Made by a program: the position numbers and the translations under genes
Part shown: one piece after another, positions 36,113 to 45,722 of the stretch
How the letters are laid out: the number at the start of each line of letters is the position of its first letter
How positions within the stretch are numbered: the stretch's first letter is position 1
Assembly (NCBI GenBank): GCA_903918045.1
Contig: CAIXCY010000230.1
Coordinates: 62,001-126,000 of the forward strand
Direction of reading: 5' to 3'
Origin: an uncultured Bacteroidia bacterium
GTDB lineage: Bacteria > Bacteroidota > Bacteroidia > Bacteroidales > Prolixibacteraceae
DNA length: 64,000 bases
The notes under the pieces: generated by a model
What the model was told of the DNA's origin: nothing
The model's database searches: none
The model's input: the letters and a program-made list of their open reading frames with translations, nothing else

Positions 36113-37207
36113 ATGCGAACAAACACCCTTGTTATCCTAATTGTAGCTTTACGCTTTTCAACAGCCTGCTTTGCGGATAATCCCTTTAAAGGGAGTAATG
36201 CAATAATCGCTTCCGAGTTTATTTACAAAAAAGAGGATGTCTCATTTCCAAGCTGTCATGCCTCAACAATTGCAGAGACTTCCGATGGTTTGATTGCTGC
36301 ATGGTTCGGCGGGAAAGAGGAGCGCGATCCGGGAGTTGGGATATGGTTAAGTCGCTATCAGCTTGGCAAATGGACCACTCCTGTTGAAGTTGCCAATGGC
36401 GTTCAAACTCAAGGGAATCGGTTTCCAACCTGGAATCCGGTCCTCTATAATACTGGAAAAGAGATCAAATTATTTTATAAGGTCGGCCCCAATTGCTCCG
36501 ATTGGTGGGGTGAATATATAACGTCTTCAAACAACGGACAGAATTGGACGAAACCGGTGAGGTTACCAGAGGGGATATGGGGTCCGATAAAAAACAAACC
36601 GGTTTTGCTAAGTAACGGTGAATTGCTGTGTCCCTCAAGTACAGAATATAATGGCTGGCAAGCCCATATCGAAACATCACCGGATATGGGAGCCACCTGG
36701 AAACGGACCGGTGACCTGAACGATGGCAAAGAGATTGCTGTCATTCAGCCAACTGTTCTTGTACATCCGGATGGTAAGATTCAAATACTCTGCCGCAGTA
36801 AAAGTAAGGTAATTGTAACGTCATGGTCCTCCGACCAGGGAAAGAGCTGGAGCAAGTTCGAATTAACATCCTTGCCGAATCCAAATTCAGGAATAGATGC
36901 CGTAACTTTGAAAAACGGATTAAACATTCTGATTTATAACCACTTTAATGCCAAATTCGACTGGAGATCCCGAAGTACTTTGAATATTGCATTATCTCCC
37001 GACGGGATTACCTGGAATGGTGCAGTGCTACTCGAAAACGACCCCGATCTAAAAGCGGAATATTCATACCCAGCTGTCATTCAAACCAAAGATGGATTGG
37101 TTCACATTACCTATACCTGGAACCGAAAATTAATCAAACATGTGGTTGTAGACCCGTCAAAACTTAAAACCAAACCTATTTTAAATGGCCTCTGGCCTGA
37201 GGAATAA
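36113..37207 (+). CDS. Secreted sialidase-like beta-propeller (BNR), copy 1
   Basis: This 364-residue exported protein starts with a signal peptide ending near ACFA. Four Asp-box-like segments (SSNNGQNW, SPDMGATW, SSDQGKSW and SPDGITW) mark a six-bladed BNR propeller. The N-terminal SCHASTIAETSDGLIAAWFGG matches widespread BNR proteins annotated as sialidase-like. The RIP motif and other hallmarks of GH33 sialidases are not visible, so a true sialidase is unlikely. The substrate is unknown; related propellers act on varied sugars, including rhamnose-glucuronate units. The second propeller follows at 37233. Confidence 0.85.
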   Translation: MRTNTLVILIVALRFSTACFADNPFKGSNAIIASEFIYKKEDVSFPSCHASTIAETSDGLIAAWFGGKEERDPGVGIWLSRYQLGKWTTPVEVANGVQTQGNRFPTWNPVLYNTGKEIKLFYKVGPNCSDWWGEYITSSNNGQNWTKPVRLPEGIWGPIKNKPVLLSNGELLCPSSTEYNGWQAHIETSPDMGATWKRTGDLNDGKEIAVIQPTVLVHPDGKIQILCRSKSKVIVTSWSSDQGKSWSKFELTSLPNPNSGIDAVTLKNGLNILIYNHFNAKFDWRSRSTLNIALSPDGITWNGAVLLENDPDLKAEYSYPAVIQTKDGLVHITYTWNRKLIKHVVVDPSKLKTKPILNGLWPEE

Positions 37208-37232
37208 AACAAATCAACTAATAGATAAACAA

Positions 37233-38429
37233 ATGGTTAAGACATTAATTTTTTTTATTGGTTTGGGGTTTATAGTTGCCCTGAATGGCAGTTCACAGAC
37301 CCGAAATTCCAAACATGCGATTGTGAGTGAAGAGCTTATTTTTCCAGCGCAGCAGGAACACACCCATGGCAGCAGTATCGTAATGCTTCCCGATGGAGAC
37401 CTGTTGGCTGCCTGGTTTCAGGGGAGCGGTGAGCGAAATGCAGATGATGTCAGGATTATGGGGGCACGACTAAAAAAGGGGGCAAAAAGCTGGACAACAC
37501 CCTTCTTGATGGCTGACACCAAAGGGATTCCCGATTGTAACCCCGTCCTGTTTCTGAACAGAAATGGGAAATTGTTCCTGTTCTGGGTTGCAGTCCAGGC
37601 CAATAAATGGGAAGATGCCATTTTAAGGTTCCGTACCTCAACGAATTATCAAGGCGATGAGGCCCCGGTTTGGGAATGGCAGGATAATATTCTGCTGAAG
37701 CCGAACGATAATTTTGTCATTGAAGTTGAGAAACGATTTAAGGAATTGCCAAAGAATGAGGCAGGCTGGGCTTCTTTTGCCCCCTCCTATGAAACGATGA
37801 TTAAGGAGGCAAGCAAAGATCTTCTTAAACGGAGTATTGGCTGGATGACAAGGATCCATCCAATCACACTCGAAAGTGGAAGAATTCTCCTTCCACTCTA
37901 TTCTGACGGTTTAAATTTCTCTATGGTTGCTATCTCTGATGATAATGGTGAAACCTGGAGGCCAAGCCTTCCGATTGTAGGACGCGGACCAATACAACCC
38001 GCACTTGCAGTGAAGAAAAACGGAGATATCGTTGCCTATATGCGCGACAGTGGTGACGCTCCGACCCGGGTTCAGAATAGTATATCAAAAGATAATGGTG
38101 AGTCGTGGAGTACTGCCTTTAAAACAGAAATCCTCAATGAGGCAAGTGTCGAAATCTGTGTCTTAAAAGACGGGAAGTGGGCCTTTGTCGGAAATGACAG
38201 TAATGACGGACGATACCGGTTTTCAATTTACCTTTCTGATGACGAAGGAGCAACCTGGAAATGGAAAGAACTCATCGAATTTGACCCGACCAAAAAAGGG
38301 AGCTTCTCATATCCGTGCCTGATTCAAACAAAAGATGGGCTGTTGAATATCTCCTATTCTTACTCTTTAGGTTCACACCAGGAATCGATTAAACATGTTG
38401 TGATCGATCCGGCTAATATCACAAGATAA
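37233..38429 (+). CDS. Secreted sialidase-like beta-propeller (BNR), copy 2
   Basis: The start at 37233 gives 398 residues with a signal-like stretch (KTLIFFIGLGFIVALNGSSQ). The upstream 16 in-frame codons overlap the end of the previous gene and were not used. Asp-box segments SDDNGETW, SKDNGESW and SDDEGATW indicate the same propeller fold as copy 1, with EHTHGSSIVMLPDGDLLAAWFQG as the matching N-terminal strand. RPSLPIVGRGPIQPALAV and YMRDSGDAPTRVQNS are extra segments relative to copy 1, so the pair has diverged. It is separated by 25 bases from copy 1 and is surely co-transcribed. No catalytic residue can be assigned. Confidence 0.85.
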   Translation: MVKTLIFFIGLGFIVALNGSSQTRNSKHAIVSEELIFPAQQEHTHGSSIVMLPDGDLLAAWFQGSGERNADDVRIMGARLKKGAKSWTTPFLMADTKGIPDCNPVLFLNRNGKLFLFWVAVQANKWEDAILRFRTSTNYQGDEAPVWEWQDNILLKPNDNFVIEVEKRFKELPKNEAGWASFAPSYETMIKEASKDLLKRSIGWMTRIHPITLESGRILLPLYSDGLNFSMVAISDDNGETWRPSLPIVGRGPIQPALAVKKNGDIVAYMRDSGDAPTRVQNSISKDNGESWSTAFKTEILNEASVEICVLKDGKWAFVGNDSNDGRYRFSIYLSDDEGATWKWKELIEFDPTKKGSFSYPCLIQTKDGLLNISYSYSLGSHQESIKHVVIDPANITR

Positions 38430-38492
38430 ACAGCAACATTAAATTTATTCATCAACCGCAATAGAATAACAGAAACAAAAAAAACTTTGAAA

Positions 38493-39584
38493 ATGAAAAA
38501 TCTCAGACCTCAATTCACTGGAAAAACTTCGCCTGTCAATTTCTTTAGCAATAAGCTAAATTCGATGATTATCATATTTATAGCAATTGGAATAAGCCTT
38601 TCCCCTGCGAATGTATCTGCAAAAAAACCGAATCTAAAGGAAGATCAAAAACCTGCAGTTTCGGCTGACGGTGTACAGACAATTCAGGAAAACAAAACGT
38701 CTGCCGTTAAACTCGGGTTTCCAAAGGGGAAGGTAGTACTGCTTCTTCATATTGATGATGCGGGGATGTGCCCTGAGGCAAATACAGCAACCCAGAATTA
38801 TCTCGGAAAGGGTTACCTTCATTCTGCAGCGGTGATGATGCCTTGTCCTAATGCAGTGGAAATGATCGAATGGGCGAAGAGTCACCGTTCAGAGGACATC
38901 GGGCTGCATCTTACCCTGACCAGTGAATGGTCGAAATATCGCTGGGGCTCGGTTACAGATCCGTCAAAGGTGCCCGGCTTGATTGATCCTGATGGAAAAT
39001 TATGGCATGAAGTTCCCGATGTTGCCATGCATGCCTCCAATGCAGAAGTAGAAACAGAGATTCGTGCCCAGATCGAAAAATCGATTGCCCTTGGTTACCG
39101 TCCAAGCCATATCGATACCCACATGGGAACTCTCTATGGGACTCCTGGATATGTGAAGGCATTTCTCAAAGTTGCCGAAGATTACCATATCCCTGCAAAT
39201 GTCATAGATCTCACCTATCCTGAAGTTGCTGAAAAGTTCAAGCAGATGGGTTATCCTGTTAATGATGAAGTGATCAAGCTTGTCGCAAATTACAAGATGC
39301 CACGACTGGATAATTTCACAAGTGTCGGAGAAGGGAAAACCTACGATGAGAAACGTGCAAACTTTTTCAAGCTGGTTGAATCCTTAAAAGAGGGTTTGAC
39401 TGAAATCATTTTTCACCCTTCCGTACCAACTGAAAATATGAAAACAATTACCGGAACCTGGCAGCAACGCGGCTGGGAGGCAGAACTGTTTTCAGATCCC
39501 GAAGTCATACACTTCTTTAAGGACAAGGGAATTATTATTACGAACTGGAAAGAGATTATGAACAGGTTTGAAAATAAAAAATAA
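38493..39584 (+). CDS. Exported ChbG/YdjC-family carbohydrate deacetylase, copy 1
   Basis: The ATG at 38493 gives 363 residues. A hydrophobic segment near residues 25-42 is a signal or anchor. The catalytic core starts at about residue 80 with LLLHIDDAGMC (metal Asp). IGLHLTLTSEW and the metal-binding HIDTHMG follow, the hallmark of the ChbG/YdjC/HpnK family that removes N- or O-acetyl groups from sugars such as chitooligosaccharides. The family is usually cytoplasmic; this copy has a leader, so it may act in the periplasm. The next gene is a close paralog (alignable over the whole core). The upstream segment (residues 45-75) is not recognised. Confidence 0.85.
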   Translation: MKNLRPQFTGKTSPVNFFSNKLNSMIIIFIAIGISLSPANVSAKKPNLKEDQKPAVSADGVQTIQENKTSAVKLGFPKGKVVLLLHIDDAGMCPEANTATQNYLGKGYLHSAAVMMPCPNAVEMIEWAKSHRSEDIGLHLTLTSEWSKYRWGSVTDPSKVPGLIDPDGKLWHEVPDVAMHASNAEVETEIRAQIEKSIALGYRPSHIDTHMGTLYGTPGYVKAFLKVAEDYHIPANVIDLTYPEVAEKFKQMGYPVNDEVIKLVANYKMPRLDNFTSVGEGKTYDEKRANFFKLVESLKEGLTEIIFHPSVPTENMKTITGTWQQRGWEAELFSDPEVIHFFKDKGIIITNWKEIMNRFENKK

Positions 39585-39604
39585 AGTTTAGGATTTAGTA
39601 AAAA

Positions 39605-40762
39605 ATGGGACACATTTCCTTAAAATCCGCTGCAAAATTAGTTGCAGACCGATCATTTTTCCAGGGATTAAAAAATAATGGATTTATATTCCTGGCTACG
39701 GCACTGTGCTTCTTTAGTCTGACACTTTCGGCTCAGAAAATAGAACTGCAACAAAAATGGGCGACTAATCAAAAAGCGTTTATCGAGAGTGCTGCCACTG
39801 TTGCAGATATCGACAATAACGGTCTCGATGAAGCGGTGAATGCTTCAAAAAGTGCTGGGCTAAGAAATAAAACTTCAGCTGAGAAACTTGGATTTCCGTC
39901 CGGAAAAAAAGTTTTATTGCTTCATATCGACGATGCAGGGATGTGCCCCGAGGCGAATACAGCGACCCAAAATTACATCGGGAAGGGCTACCTTCATTCG
40001 GCTGCGGTGATGATGCCGTGTCCGAATGCAGCGGCTATGATTGCGTGGGCCCGAAATCATCCGGATGAGGATATCGGCCTTCACCTTACGTTAACCAGTG
40101 AGTGGTCCAAATATCGCTGGGGACCACTTTCCAATCCTGCAAAAGTTCCGGGACTTATTGATCCGGAAGGGAAGTTATGGGCAGAGGTACCCGATGTAAT
40201 CTCCCATGCCTCGGCCTCAGAGGTGGAAACAGAAATTCGTGCTCAGCTCGATAAGTCAATTGCAATGGGTTACCGCCCGGGTCATATCGACAGCCATATG
40301 GGAACGTTATTTGAATCAGTGGATTATATTAAAGTTTTCATGAAAGTTGCCGAAGAATATCACATTCCTGCCAATATTATTGATTTTTCAAATCCAGAGA
40401 CTGCCGAGAATTTCGCGAAAGCTTCCGGTTATCCGCTTCCTGTGGAGGTGATCAGTCAGGCAGGGGAATACAAATTACCTAAACTGGATAATTTCACAAG
40501 TGTTCCTGAAGGAAAAACCTATGCGGAAAAACGGGATAATTTTTTCAAAATGGTGGAATCTTTGAGAGAGGGGCTGACAGAAATAATTTTCCACCCTTCG
40601 GTACCCACCGAAAATATGAAATCGATTACGGCAACCTGGCAGCAGCGCGCCTGGGAGGCTGAATTATTTGCAGATCCTCTTGTTATTCAATTTTTTAAAG
40701 ATAAAGGAGTTATCTTCACTAACTGGAAAGAGATTATGAAACGATTCGACAAACAAAATTAA
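39605..40762 (+). CDS. Exported ChbG/YdjC-family carbohydrate deacetylase, copy 2
   Basis: This 385-residue paralog of the preceding gene shares the core LLLHIDDAGMC, IGLHLTLTSEW and HIDSHMG, and the cores look largely alike. The N-terminus is longer: a hydrophobic signal (FIFLATALCFFSLTLSAQ) follows 25 charged residues. Then QQKWATNQKAFIESAATVADIDNNGLDEAV resembles the start of an FG-GAP/VCBS-type repeat that was cut short. The two copies must come from a tandem duplication followed by divergence. The stop abuts the next gene's start with no gap, so they are translationally coupled or nearly so. Deacetylation of an N-acetylated sugar in the periplasm is inferred. Confidence 0.83.
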   Translation: MGHISLKSAAKLVADRSFFQGLKNNGFIFLATALCFFSLTLSAQKIELQQKWATNQKAFIESAATVADIDNNGLDEAVNASKSAGLRNKTSAEKLGFPSGKKVLLLHIDDAGMCPEANTATQNYIGKGYLHSAAVMMPCPNAAAMIAWARNHPDEDIGLHLTLTSEWSKYRWGPLSNPAKVPGLIDPEGKLWAEVPDVISHASASEVETEIRAQLDKSIAMGYRPGHIDSHMGTLFESVDYIKVFMKVAEEYHIPANIIDFSNPETAENFAKASGYPLPVEVISQAGEYKLPKLDNFTSVPEGKTYAEKRDNFFKMVESLREGLTEIIFHPSVPTENMKSITATWQQRAWEAELFADPLVIQFFKDKGVIFTNWKEIMKRFDKQN

Positions 40763-41851
40763 ATGGATAACCCAAACAGAATATTAGCCGTTGACATCTT
40801 TAGGGGTTTAACGATCGCGATGATGATCCTGGTGAATTATCCCGGTTCATGGGGTTTTATGTATCCTCCACTCGTTCATTCGGCCTGGAATGGAACAAGT
40901 CCCACTGATTTTATTTTTCCGTTCTTTATTTTCATCGTTGGCGTTTCTGTTGCACTCTCCTATACAAGGCAAAAAGAGTCGGGAAAATCCCGAAAGGAGA
41001 TGGTGAAAAAGATTCTGATCCGCGGGCTTAAAATCTATCTCATTGGACTCTTTTTACATTACCTGCCTGAATTGGATTTTACCAGGATTAATTTGTTTGG
41101 TGTGCTTCAACGAATCGCCGCGGTATTTGTAGCATGCGCTTTGCTGTTTATTTATACGAACTGGAAAACCCAGATTTACATCTTTGGTACAATACTTTTG
41201 GGGTATTGGATAACAATGTCCTTTATTTCTACTGATACCTTATTAGCGGGAACCATTGAACCTGGAGCTAATTTGGCCTTCTGGATTGACAGGCTGATTT
41301 TTCCTGTTGAAATGATCGGGAAGCACGGCTGGAGCGCAGAAGGTTTTTACTCAACTTTCCCGGCAATAGCCACAGGAATTACAGGAATGTTAGCCGGGCG
41401 ACTGATTCTAACAAAAAAGATTTCTGAGCATACAATAATCTTGCTTTTTATTGCAGGTATTCTATCTTTACTTGCAGGTTCTGTATGGGATTGGCAGTTC
41501 CCGATCAATAAAAAAGTGTGGACAAGCTCATACGTGCTTTACACCTCCGGCTGGGCTGCTGTTGTACTTGCCATGTCTATTTGGTTTGTTGATTTTCAGG
41601 GCTATAAAAATAATTTACTGGCCCGTTTCGGGATTATCTTTGGAAGCAATGCGATCGCCGTTTATGTGATGGCCGATCTTTTTGAAACGATCTATAAATA
41701 TACTCATATTCATGATGTTGTATATGATGGTTTGATAAATATAAGGATGACAGAGGTCAATGCTTCGCTCATTTGGTCGATGATTTCTGTTGGCTCATGC
41801 TTTCTGGTGGCCTTAATACTCTACCGGAAGAAACTTTTTTTCAAACTCTAA
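40763..41851 (+). CDS. HGSNAT-like (NagX-type) membrane acetyltransferase
   Basis: This 362-residue protein has about ten membrane spans. Its N-terminal motif DIFRGLTIAMMILVNYPGSW and the histidine in LVHSAWNGTSPTDFIFPFFIF correspond to the acetyl-accepting His region of heparan-alpha-glucosaminide N-acetyltransferase (His269 in the human lysosomal enzyme). That enzyme takes acetyl-CoA on one face and acetylates glucosamine on the other. A periplasmic acetyltransferase is a fair inference, but the substrate is unproven. It starts right at the stop of the deacetylase gene, so acetyl removal and addition are genetically coupled. It overlaps no other gene. Confidence 0.8.
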   Translation: MDNPNRILAVDIFRGLTIAMMILVNYPGSWGFMYPPLVHSAWNGTSPTDFIFPFFIFIVGVSVALSYTRQKESGKSRKEMVKKILIRGLKIYLIGLFLHYLPELDFTRINLFGVLQRIAAVFVACALLFIYTNWKTQIYIFGTILLGYWITMSFISTDTLLAGTIEPGANLAFWIDRLIFPVEMIGKHGWSAEGFYSTFPAIATGITGMLAGRLILTKKISEHTIILLFIAGILSLLAGSVWDWQFPINKKVWTSSYVLYTSGWAAVVLAMSIWFVDFQGYKNNLLARFGIIFGSNAIAVYVMADLFETIYKYTHIHDVVYDGLINIRMTEVNASLIWSMISVGSCFLVALILYRKKLFFKL

Positions 41852-41868
41852 CAATAAAGAATTGTAAG

Positions 41869-43227
41869 ATGGCTGCAAAAATTCTATTTCTTTCGATTGT
41901 CTTGTTTTCGTTTTTCGCTTGCAGTAATAAATGCGGAATTATAGGGAAAGCCGGAGAAATACATCTGATCCAGCTTGATCCCACTCATAGTCATGCAGCC
42001 GCGGCTCAGTCGGATCAGTTAAGCGCTCTTGATACAACTGTTTATGTTTATGCTCCGGATATCGGCGCAGTGTCCTCCTACTTTGAGCAGATAAACAACT
42101 TAAATTCCAGAAAAGAGAATCCAACCAAATGGAATGAAGTTTCCTATTTTGGGAATGATTATCTCGAAAAGATGGTCTCTGACCGAAAAGGGAATGTTGT
42201 TGTACTGGCAGGCAACAACAGACTTAAAATTAATTACATCGAAGAATCTATTGGTGCAGGAATGAATGTTTTTTCAGATAAACCAATGGTGATTAACGCT
42301 GCAGGTTTTCAACGTCTGAAGAATGCCTATCATAAAGCCGGCGAAAAAGGGGTGCTGATGTTTGATATGATGACCGAGCGATATAGCCTGATCAATAAGG
42401 TTCAGAAATCTTTGATGCAGGACACCCTGTTGTTCGGAAAACTAGTGTCCGGATCTCAGGAACATCCTGCTGTTATGGAGTCAAGTGTGCACCATTTCTA
42501 TCGTGGAGGCAAAGGTACCCGTCCGGCCTGGTATTTTGATGTGCTTCAACAGGGGGAGGGGATTGTCGATGTAACGACACACCTTATAGATCTTACATTC
42601 TGGAAATCATTCCCCGATCAGGTTATTGATTTTTCAACGGATATAAAGGTACTTTCTGCCCGACACGGACCGGTCAGGCTCACAACGCATGAATTTTCGG
42701 CGGCTACCTCCCTACCTTCAATACCTTCGTCGCTTGAAAAATATGTAAAAGATTCGATCCTCACTGTTTATGCGAATGGTTCGATCACATACCTTGTGAA
42801 AGGAATTTATAGCGCGGTTAATGTTGAATGGCGACCTGCAACCCCCCCCGATGGAAATGACCTTCGCAACGCCTATGCCGAAGGGACACGAAGCATAATT
42901 TTAATTCGACAGGAATATGGTCAGAAACGACCATTACTTTGCATTCAGAAGGGGGAAGCAATACCTGAAGCGGAATTCAAAACCCAATTAAATCTCTCAA
43001 TTGGCCGATTGCAAAAAAATTACCCCGGAGTTTCTTATTCCGAGGAGGGTGATTTTGTCCAAATTATTTTACCTTCAGATTTGGAAAGTTCACACGACCA
43101 AACATTTAAAATATTCACTGAGTATTTGATTAACAGGGATATGCCCTTGTGGGAAGTTTCAAATACTCTGGCAAAATACTATATTACAACCACAGCCCTG
43201 GAGATGGCACAGGGCAAAGCGTACTAA
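41869..43227 (+). CDS. Gfo/Idh/MocA-like oxidoreductase lipoprotein
   Basis: The ATG at 41869 gives 452 residues with a lipobox cysteine at residue 18 (FFAC). It belongs to the Gfo/Idh/MocA superfamily, with an N-terminal Rossmann-like part and the SDKPMVI segment in place of the usual EKP. The classical GxGxxG dinucleotide motif is absent: the position reads IHLIQLDPTHSHA, so nucleotide binding may differ or be lost. The C-terminal half (HFYRGGKGTRPAWYFDVLQQGEGIVDVTTHLIDL) is the putative oxidoreductase C-domain. It is probably periplasmic. It lies 17 bases from the HGSNAT-like gene and 17 from the next Gfo/Idh/MocA. Confidence 0.82.
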   Translation: MAAKILFLSIVLFSFFACSNKCGIIGKAGEIHLIQLDPTHSHAAAAQSDQLSALDTTVYVYAPDIGAVSSYFEQINNLNSRKENPTKWNEVSYFGNDYLEKMVSDRKGNVVVLAGNNRLKINYIEESIGAGMNVFSDKPMVINAAGFQRLKNAYHKAGEKGVLMFDMMTERYSLINKVQKSLMQDTLLFGKLVSGSQEHPAVMESSVHHFYRGGKGTRPAWYFDVLQQGEGIVDVTTHLIDLTFWKSFPDQVIDFSTDIKVLSARHGPVRLTTHEFSAATSLPSIPSSLEKYVKDSILTVYANGSITYLVKGIYSAVNVEWRPATPPDGNDLRNAYAEGTRSIILIRQEYGQKRPLLCIQKGEAIPEAEFKTQLNLSIGRLQKNYPGVSYSEEGDFVQIILPSDLESSHDQTFKIFTEYLINRDMPLWEVSNTLAKYYITTTALEMAQGKAY

Positions 43228-43244
43228 CTTAATTTGCAGGAAAC

Positions 43245-44585
43245 ATGACAACAAGGCGTGAATTAATCAAGATGACAGCAGCAGGATCTGCTGCACTTAC
43301 ATTCGGAGGAGTTCTTCCGGGATTTAGTGCCCGGAGCTACAGCAGGATTGCCGGATCAAACGAACGGGTCCGGTTGTCATTTATCGGAGTGAACTCAAGA
43401 GGCAATTCACTGGCGCAGAATTTTGCAAAACTCAACACCTGTGAAGTGGTTCACATCTGCGATGTTGACTCAAGAGCCATTGAAAAATGCAGTTCGAATG
43501 TCGAAAAGATAACAGGTCATAAGCCAGTAGGGTTTAGGGATTTTAGGGAATCGCTCAAAAGTTCTGAAATTGATGCAGTGGTTATTGCTACTCCCGACAA
43601 CTGGCATGCCCCGGCAGCAATGCTTGCAATGAAGGCGGGTAAACATGTCTATCTGGAGAAACCTTGCAGCTACGCCCCCGCCGAAGGGGAGATGCTCGTT
43701 CAGGGCGCTGCTAAATACAAGCGGGTGATGCAGATGGGAAACCAGCGCAGGTCGTGGCCCAATATAATCCAGGGAATTCAGGAACTAAAAGATGGAGCTA
43801 TTGGCCGGGTTTATTTTGCAAAGGGTTGGTATGCCAATAACCGAAAATCTATTGGTGTTGGTAAAGAAGTACCTGTCCCATCGTGGCTCGACTGGGATTT
43901 ATGGCAGGGGCCTGCAACACGTATGCCTTACAAAGATAACCTTGTCCATTATAACTGGCATTGGTTTTGGCATTGGGGAACCGGCGAAGCGCTGAACAAT
44001 GGGACTCACATGGTTGATCTTATGCGTTGGGGATTAGGGGTAACCTTTCCTGCAAAGGTGAACTCCGCAGGTGGACGATTCCGTTTTCAGGATGACTGGC
44101 AAACCCCCGATACACAGGTGATCAGCATGGAATTTGCCAACAATACTGCCCTTACCTGGGAGGGTCGCAGCTGTAATCCCCATCAGATAGAGGGGGCCAC
44201 AGTTGGAGTTACTTTTTACGGTGAAAACGGGACTATGGTTACTCAGGGTGGAAATGATTATACAATCTACGGACCGGACGATAAGGTGATCAAAAGCGTA
44301 ACCAGCGATATTAAGGTTGACTCTTCAAATCTGATGAACCCTGGCGAGAAGCTTGATGCCTTCCACCTACAGAACTTCCTCGATGGAATTACAAAAGGGA
44401 CACCTCTGAATTCCGATATCGTTGGAGGACACAACAGCACACTGCTGGTCCAGCTTGGAAATATTTCCCAACGCACAGGACGAACGCTGAATATTAATCC
44501 CCAAAATGGCCATATCCTAAATGATGCTGATGCAATGAAATTGTGGTCGCGTAAATATGAAAAAGGATGGGAGATGACGCTATAA
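43245..44585 (+). CDS. Gfo/Idh/MocA oxidoreductase with Tat-type leader
   Basis: This 446-residue protein starts with MTTRRELIKM and a hydrophobic segment ending near GFSA, a twin-arginine signal, so a folded NAD(P)-bearing enzyme would be exported. The Rossmann part has LSFIGVNSRGNSL, VIATPDNWHAPAA and YLEKPCS (the EKP lysine). The substrate domain has HWFWHWGTGEALNNGTHMVDLMRWGLG. Proteins of this type either oxidise sugars or, in GH109, hydrolyse glycosides with NAD. The two cannot be distinguished here. It follows the lipoprotein oxidoreductase by 17 bases. Confidence 0.87.
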   Translation: MTTRRELIKMTAAGSAALTFGGVLPGFSARSYSRIAGSNERVRLSFIGVNSRGNSLAQNFAKLNTCEVVHICDVDSRAIEKCSSNVEKITGHKPVGFRDFRESLKSSEIDAVVIATPDNWHAPAAMLAMKAGKHVYLEKPCSYAPAEGEMLVQGAAKYKRVMQMGNQRRSWPNIIQGIQELKDGAIGRVYFAKGWYANNRKSIGVGKEVPVPSWLDWDLWQGPATRMPYKDNLVHYNWHWFWHWGTGEALNNGTHMVDLMRWGLGVTFPAKVNSAGGRFRFQDDWQTPDTQVISMEFANNTALTWEGRSCNPHQIEGATVGVTFYGENGTMVTQGGNDYTIYGPDDKVIKSVTSDIKVDSSNLMNPGEKLDAFHLQNFLDGITKGTPLNSDIVGGHNSTLLVQLGNISQRTGRTLNINPQNGHILNDADAMKLWSRKYEKGWEMTL

Positions 44586-44667
44586 CAGACCTTATTTAGT
44601 TGTTTTAAACCTTAGTAGGGCTGGAACATGACCTTTAACAACCTTATTTAATACTTCACACCAAAAT

Positions 44668-45633
44668 ATGAAAATAGTCGTACTTGACGGATATACCTTA
44701 AACCCGGGAGACCTGAGCTGGGATAGCTTAAAAGAATTGGGAGATTTATCAGTCAATGACAGGTCTGAAAAAGTTGACTCTGAAATTATAAAGGCAATCG
44801 GCTCAGCCGAAATAGTATTCACCAATAAAACACCTTTATCAGAAGAGGTACTTAAACAGGTGCCTTTTGTGAAATATATCGGAGTATTAGCAACCGGATA
44901 CAATATTGTAGATACCACTGCCGCAAAAGAACTGGGAATAATCGTAACAAATATTCCTACTTATGGTACTGCAGCCGTTGCCCAGCTTACCTTTGCCCTG
45001 ATTTTGGAATTATGCCACCATGCCGGAGATCATAATGCAGCGGTTAAAAATGGCGACTGGAGCCGATCTGTAGATTTTTGCTTCTGGAATACCCCCCTCA
45101 TCGAACTTGAGGGGAAGACTTTGGGAATCATCGGATTTGGAAAGATCGGGCAGGCAACGGCCAAAATAGCCCAGGCATTTGGAATGTCCGTATTGTTTAA
45201 CAACACAGGGAAGACCACCCGTTTGGAAACCGAAGCCTGTAAATACGCAACACGCGATGAGCTCTTTGCAGAATCTGATTTTATAAGTCTGCATTGTCCG
45301 CTGCTCGAATCAACACAGGGGATCATCAATAAAGAGAACATCTCCAAAATGAAGGACGGGGCGATGATAATCAATACATCCCGTGGCCCGTTGGTTGTAG
45401 AACAGGATCTGGCAGATGCGCTGAATAGCGGAAAAATCGCGGCGGCGGCAGTCGACGTTGTTTCTGTTGAGCCAATTTTAACTGAAAATCCTTTGCTCAC
45501 CGCTAAAAACTGCATTATCACACCTCATATTGCCTGGGCACCCAAAGAATCCAGAATTCGGTTAATGGGAACTGCCATTGAAAATCTAAGTGCATTTTTA
45601 AACGGAAGGCCCCAAAATATCGTGAACAAATAA
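44668..45633 (+). CDS. D-2-hydroxyacid dehydrogenase
   Basis: This 321-residue cytoplasmic enzyme reduces 2-keto acids, or oxidises D-2-hydroxyacids, with NAD(P)H. It shows GFGKIG at residues 156-161 in the Rossmann fold, the catalytic Arg in INTSRGPLVVEQDLADAL, the Glu in VVSVEPI and the His in TPHIAWAP. The pattern suits the hydroxypyruvate reductase / glycerate dehydrogenase branch. It stands between the second Gfo/Idh/MocA gene and two aldolase genes, which suggests disposal of a 2-keto acid from sugar breakdown. The exact substrate is not shown. Confidence 0.93.
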   Translation: MKIVVLDGYTLNPGDLSWDSLKELGDLSVNDRSEKVDSEIIKAIGSAEIVFTNKTPLSEEVLKQVPFVKYIGVLATGYNIVDTTAAKELGIIVTNIPTYGTAAVAQLTFALILELCHHAGDHNAAVKNGDWSRSVDFCFWNTPLIELEGKTLGIIGFGKIGQATAKIAQAFGMSVLFNNTGKTTRLETEACKYATRDELFAESDFISLHCPLLESTQGIINKENISKMKDGAMIINTSRGPLVVEQDLADALNSGKIAAAAVDVVSVEPILTENPLLTAKNCIITPHIAWAPKESRIRLMGTAIENLSAFLNGRPQNIVNK

Positions 45634-45722
45634 ATTGTCGATCAGCCAGCAGCCAGCTGCCAGAAATAAATATATTGCAAATTATTATACCTAAAAAAAC
45701 TCGTTACTAAAAGATCTATAAA

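Noticed and set aside
36113-37207. True GH33 sialidase
   Set aside because: Asp boxes are present but the RIP motif and other hallmarks were not found.
41773-41868. Upstream extension of the Gfo/Idh/MocA lipoprotein
   Set aside because: It lies inside the preceding acetyltransferase gene, and the ATG at 41869 gives a proper lipoprotein signal.
45030-45521. Minus-strand frame of 163 codons inside the dehydrogenase gene
   Set aside because: It lies opposite a well-supported enzyme and has no domain.
45634-45722. CAGCCAGCAGCCAGCTG short repeat
   Set aside because: Too short and simple to interpret on its own.
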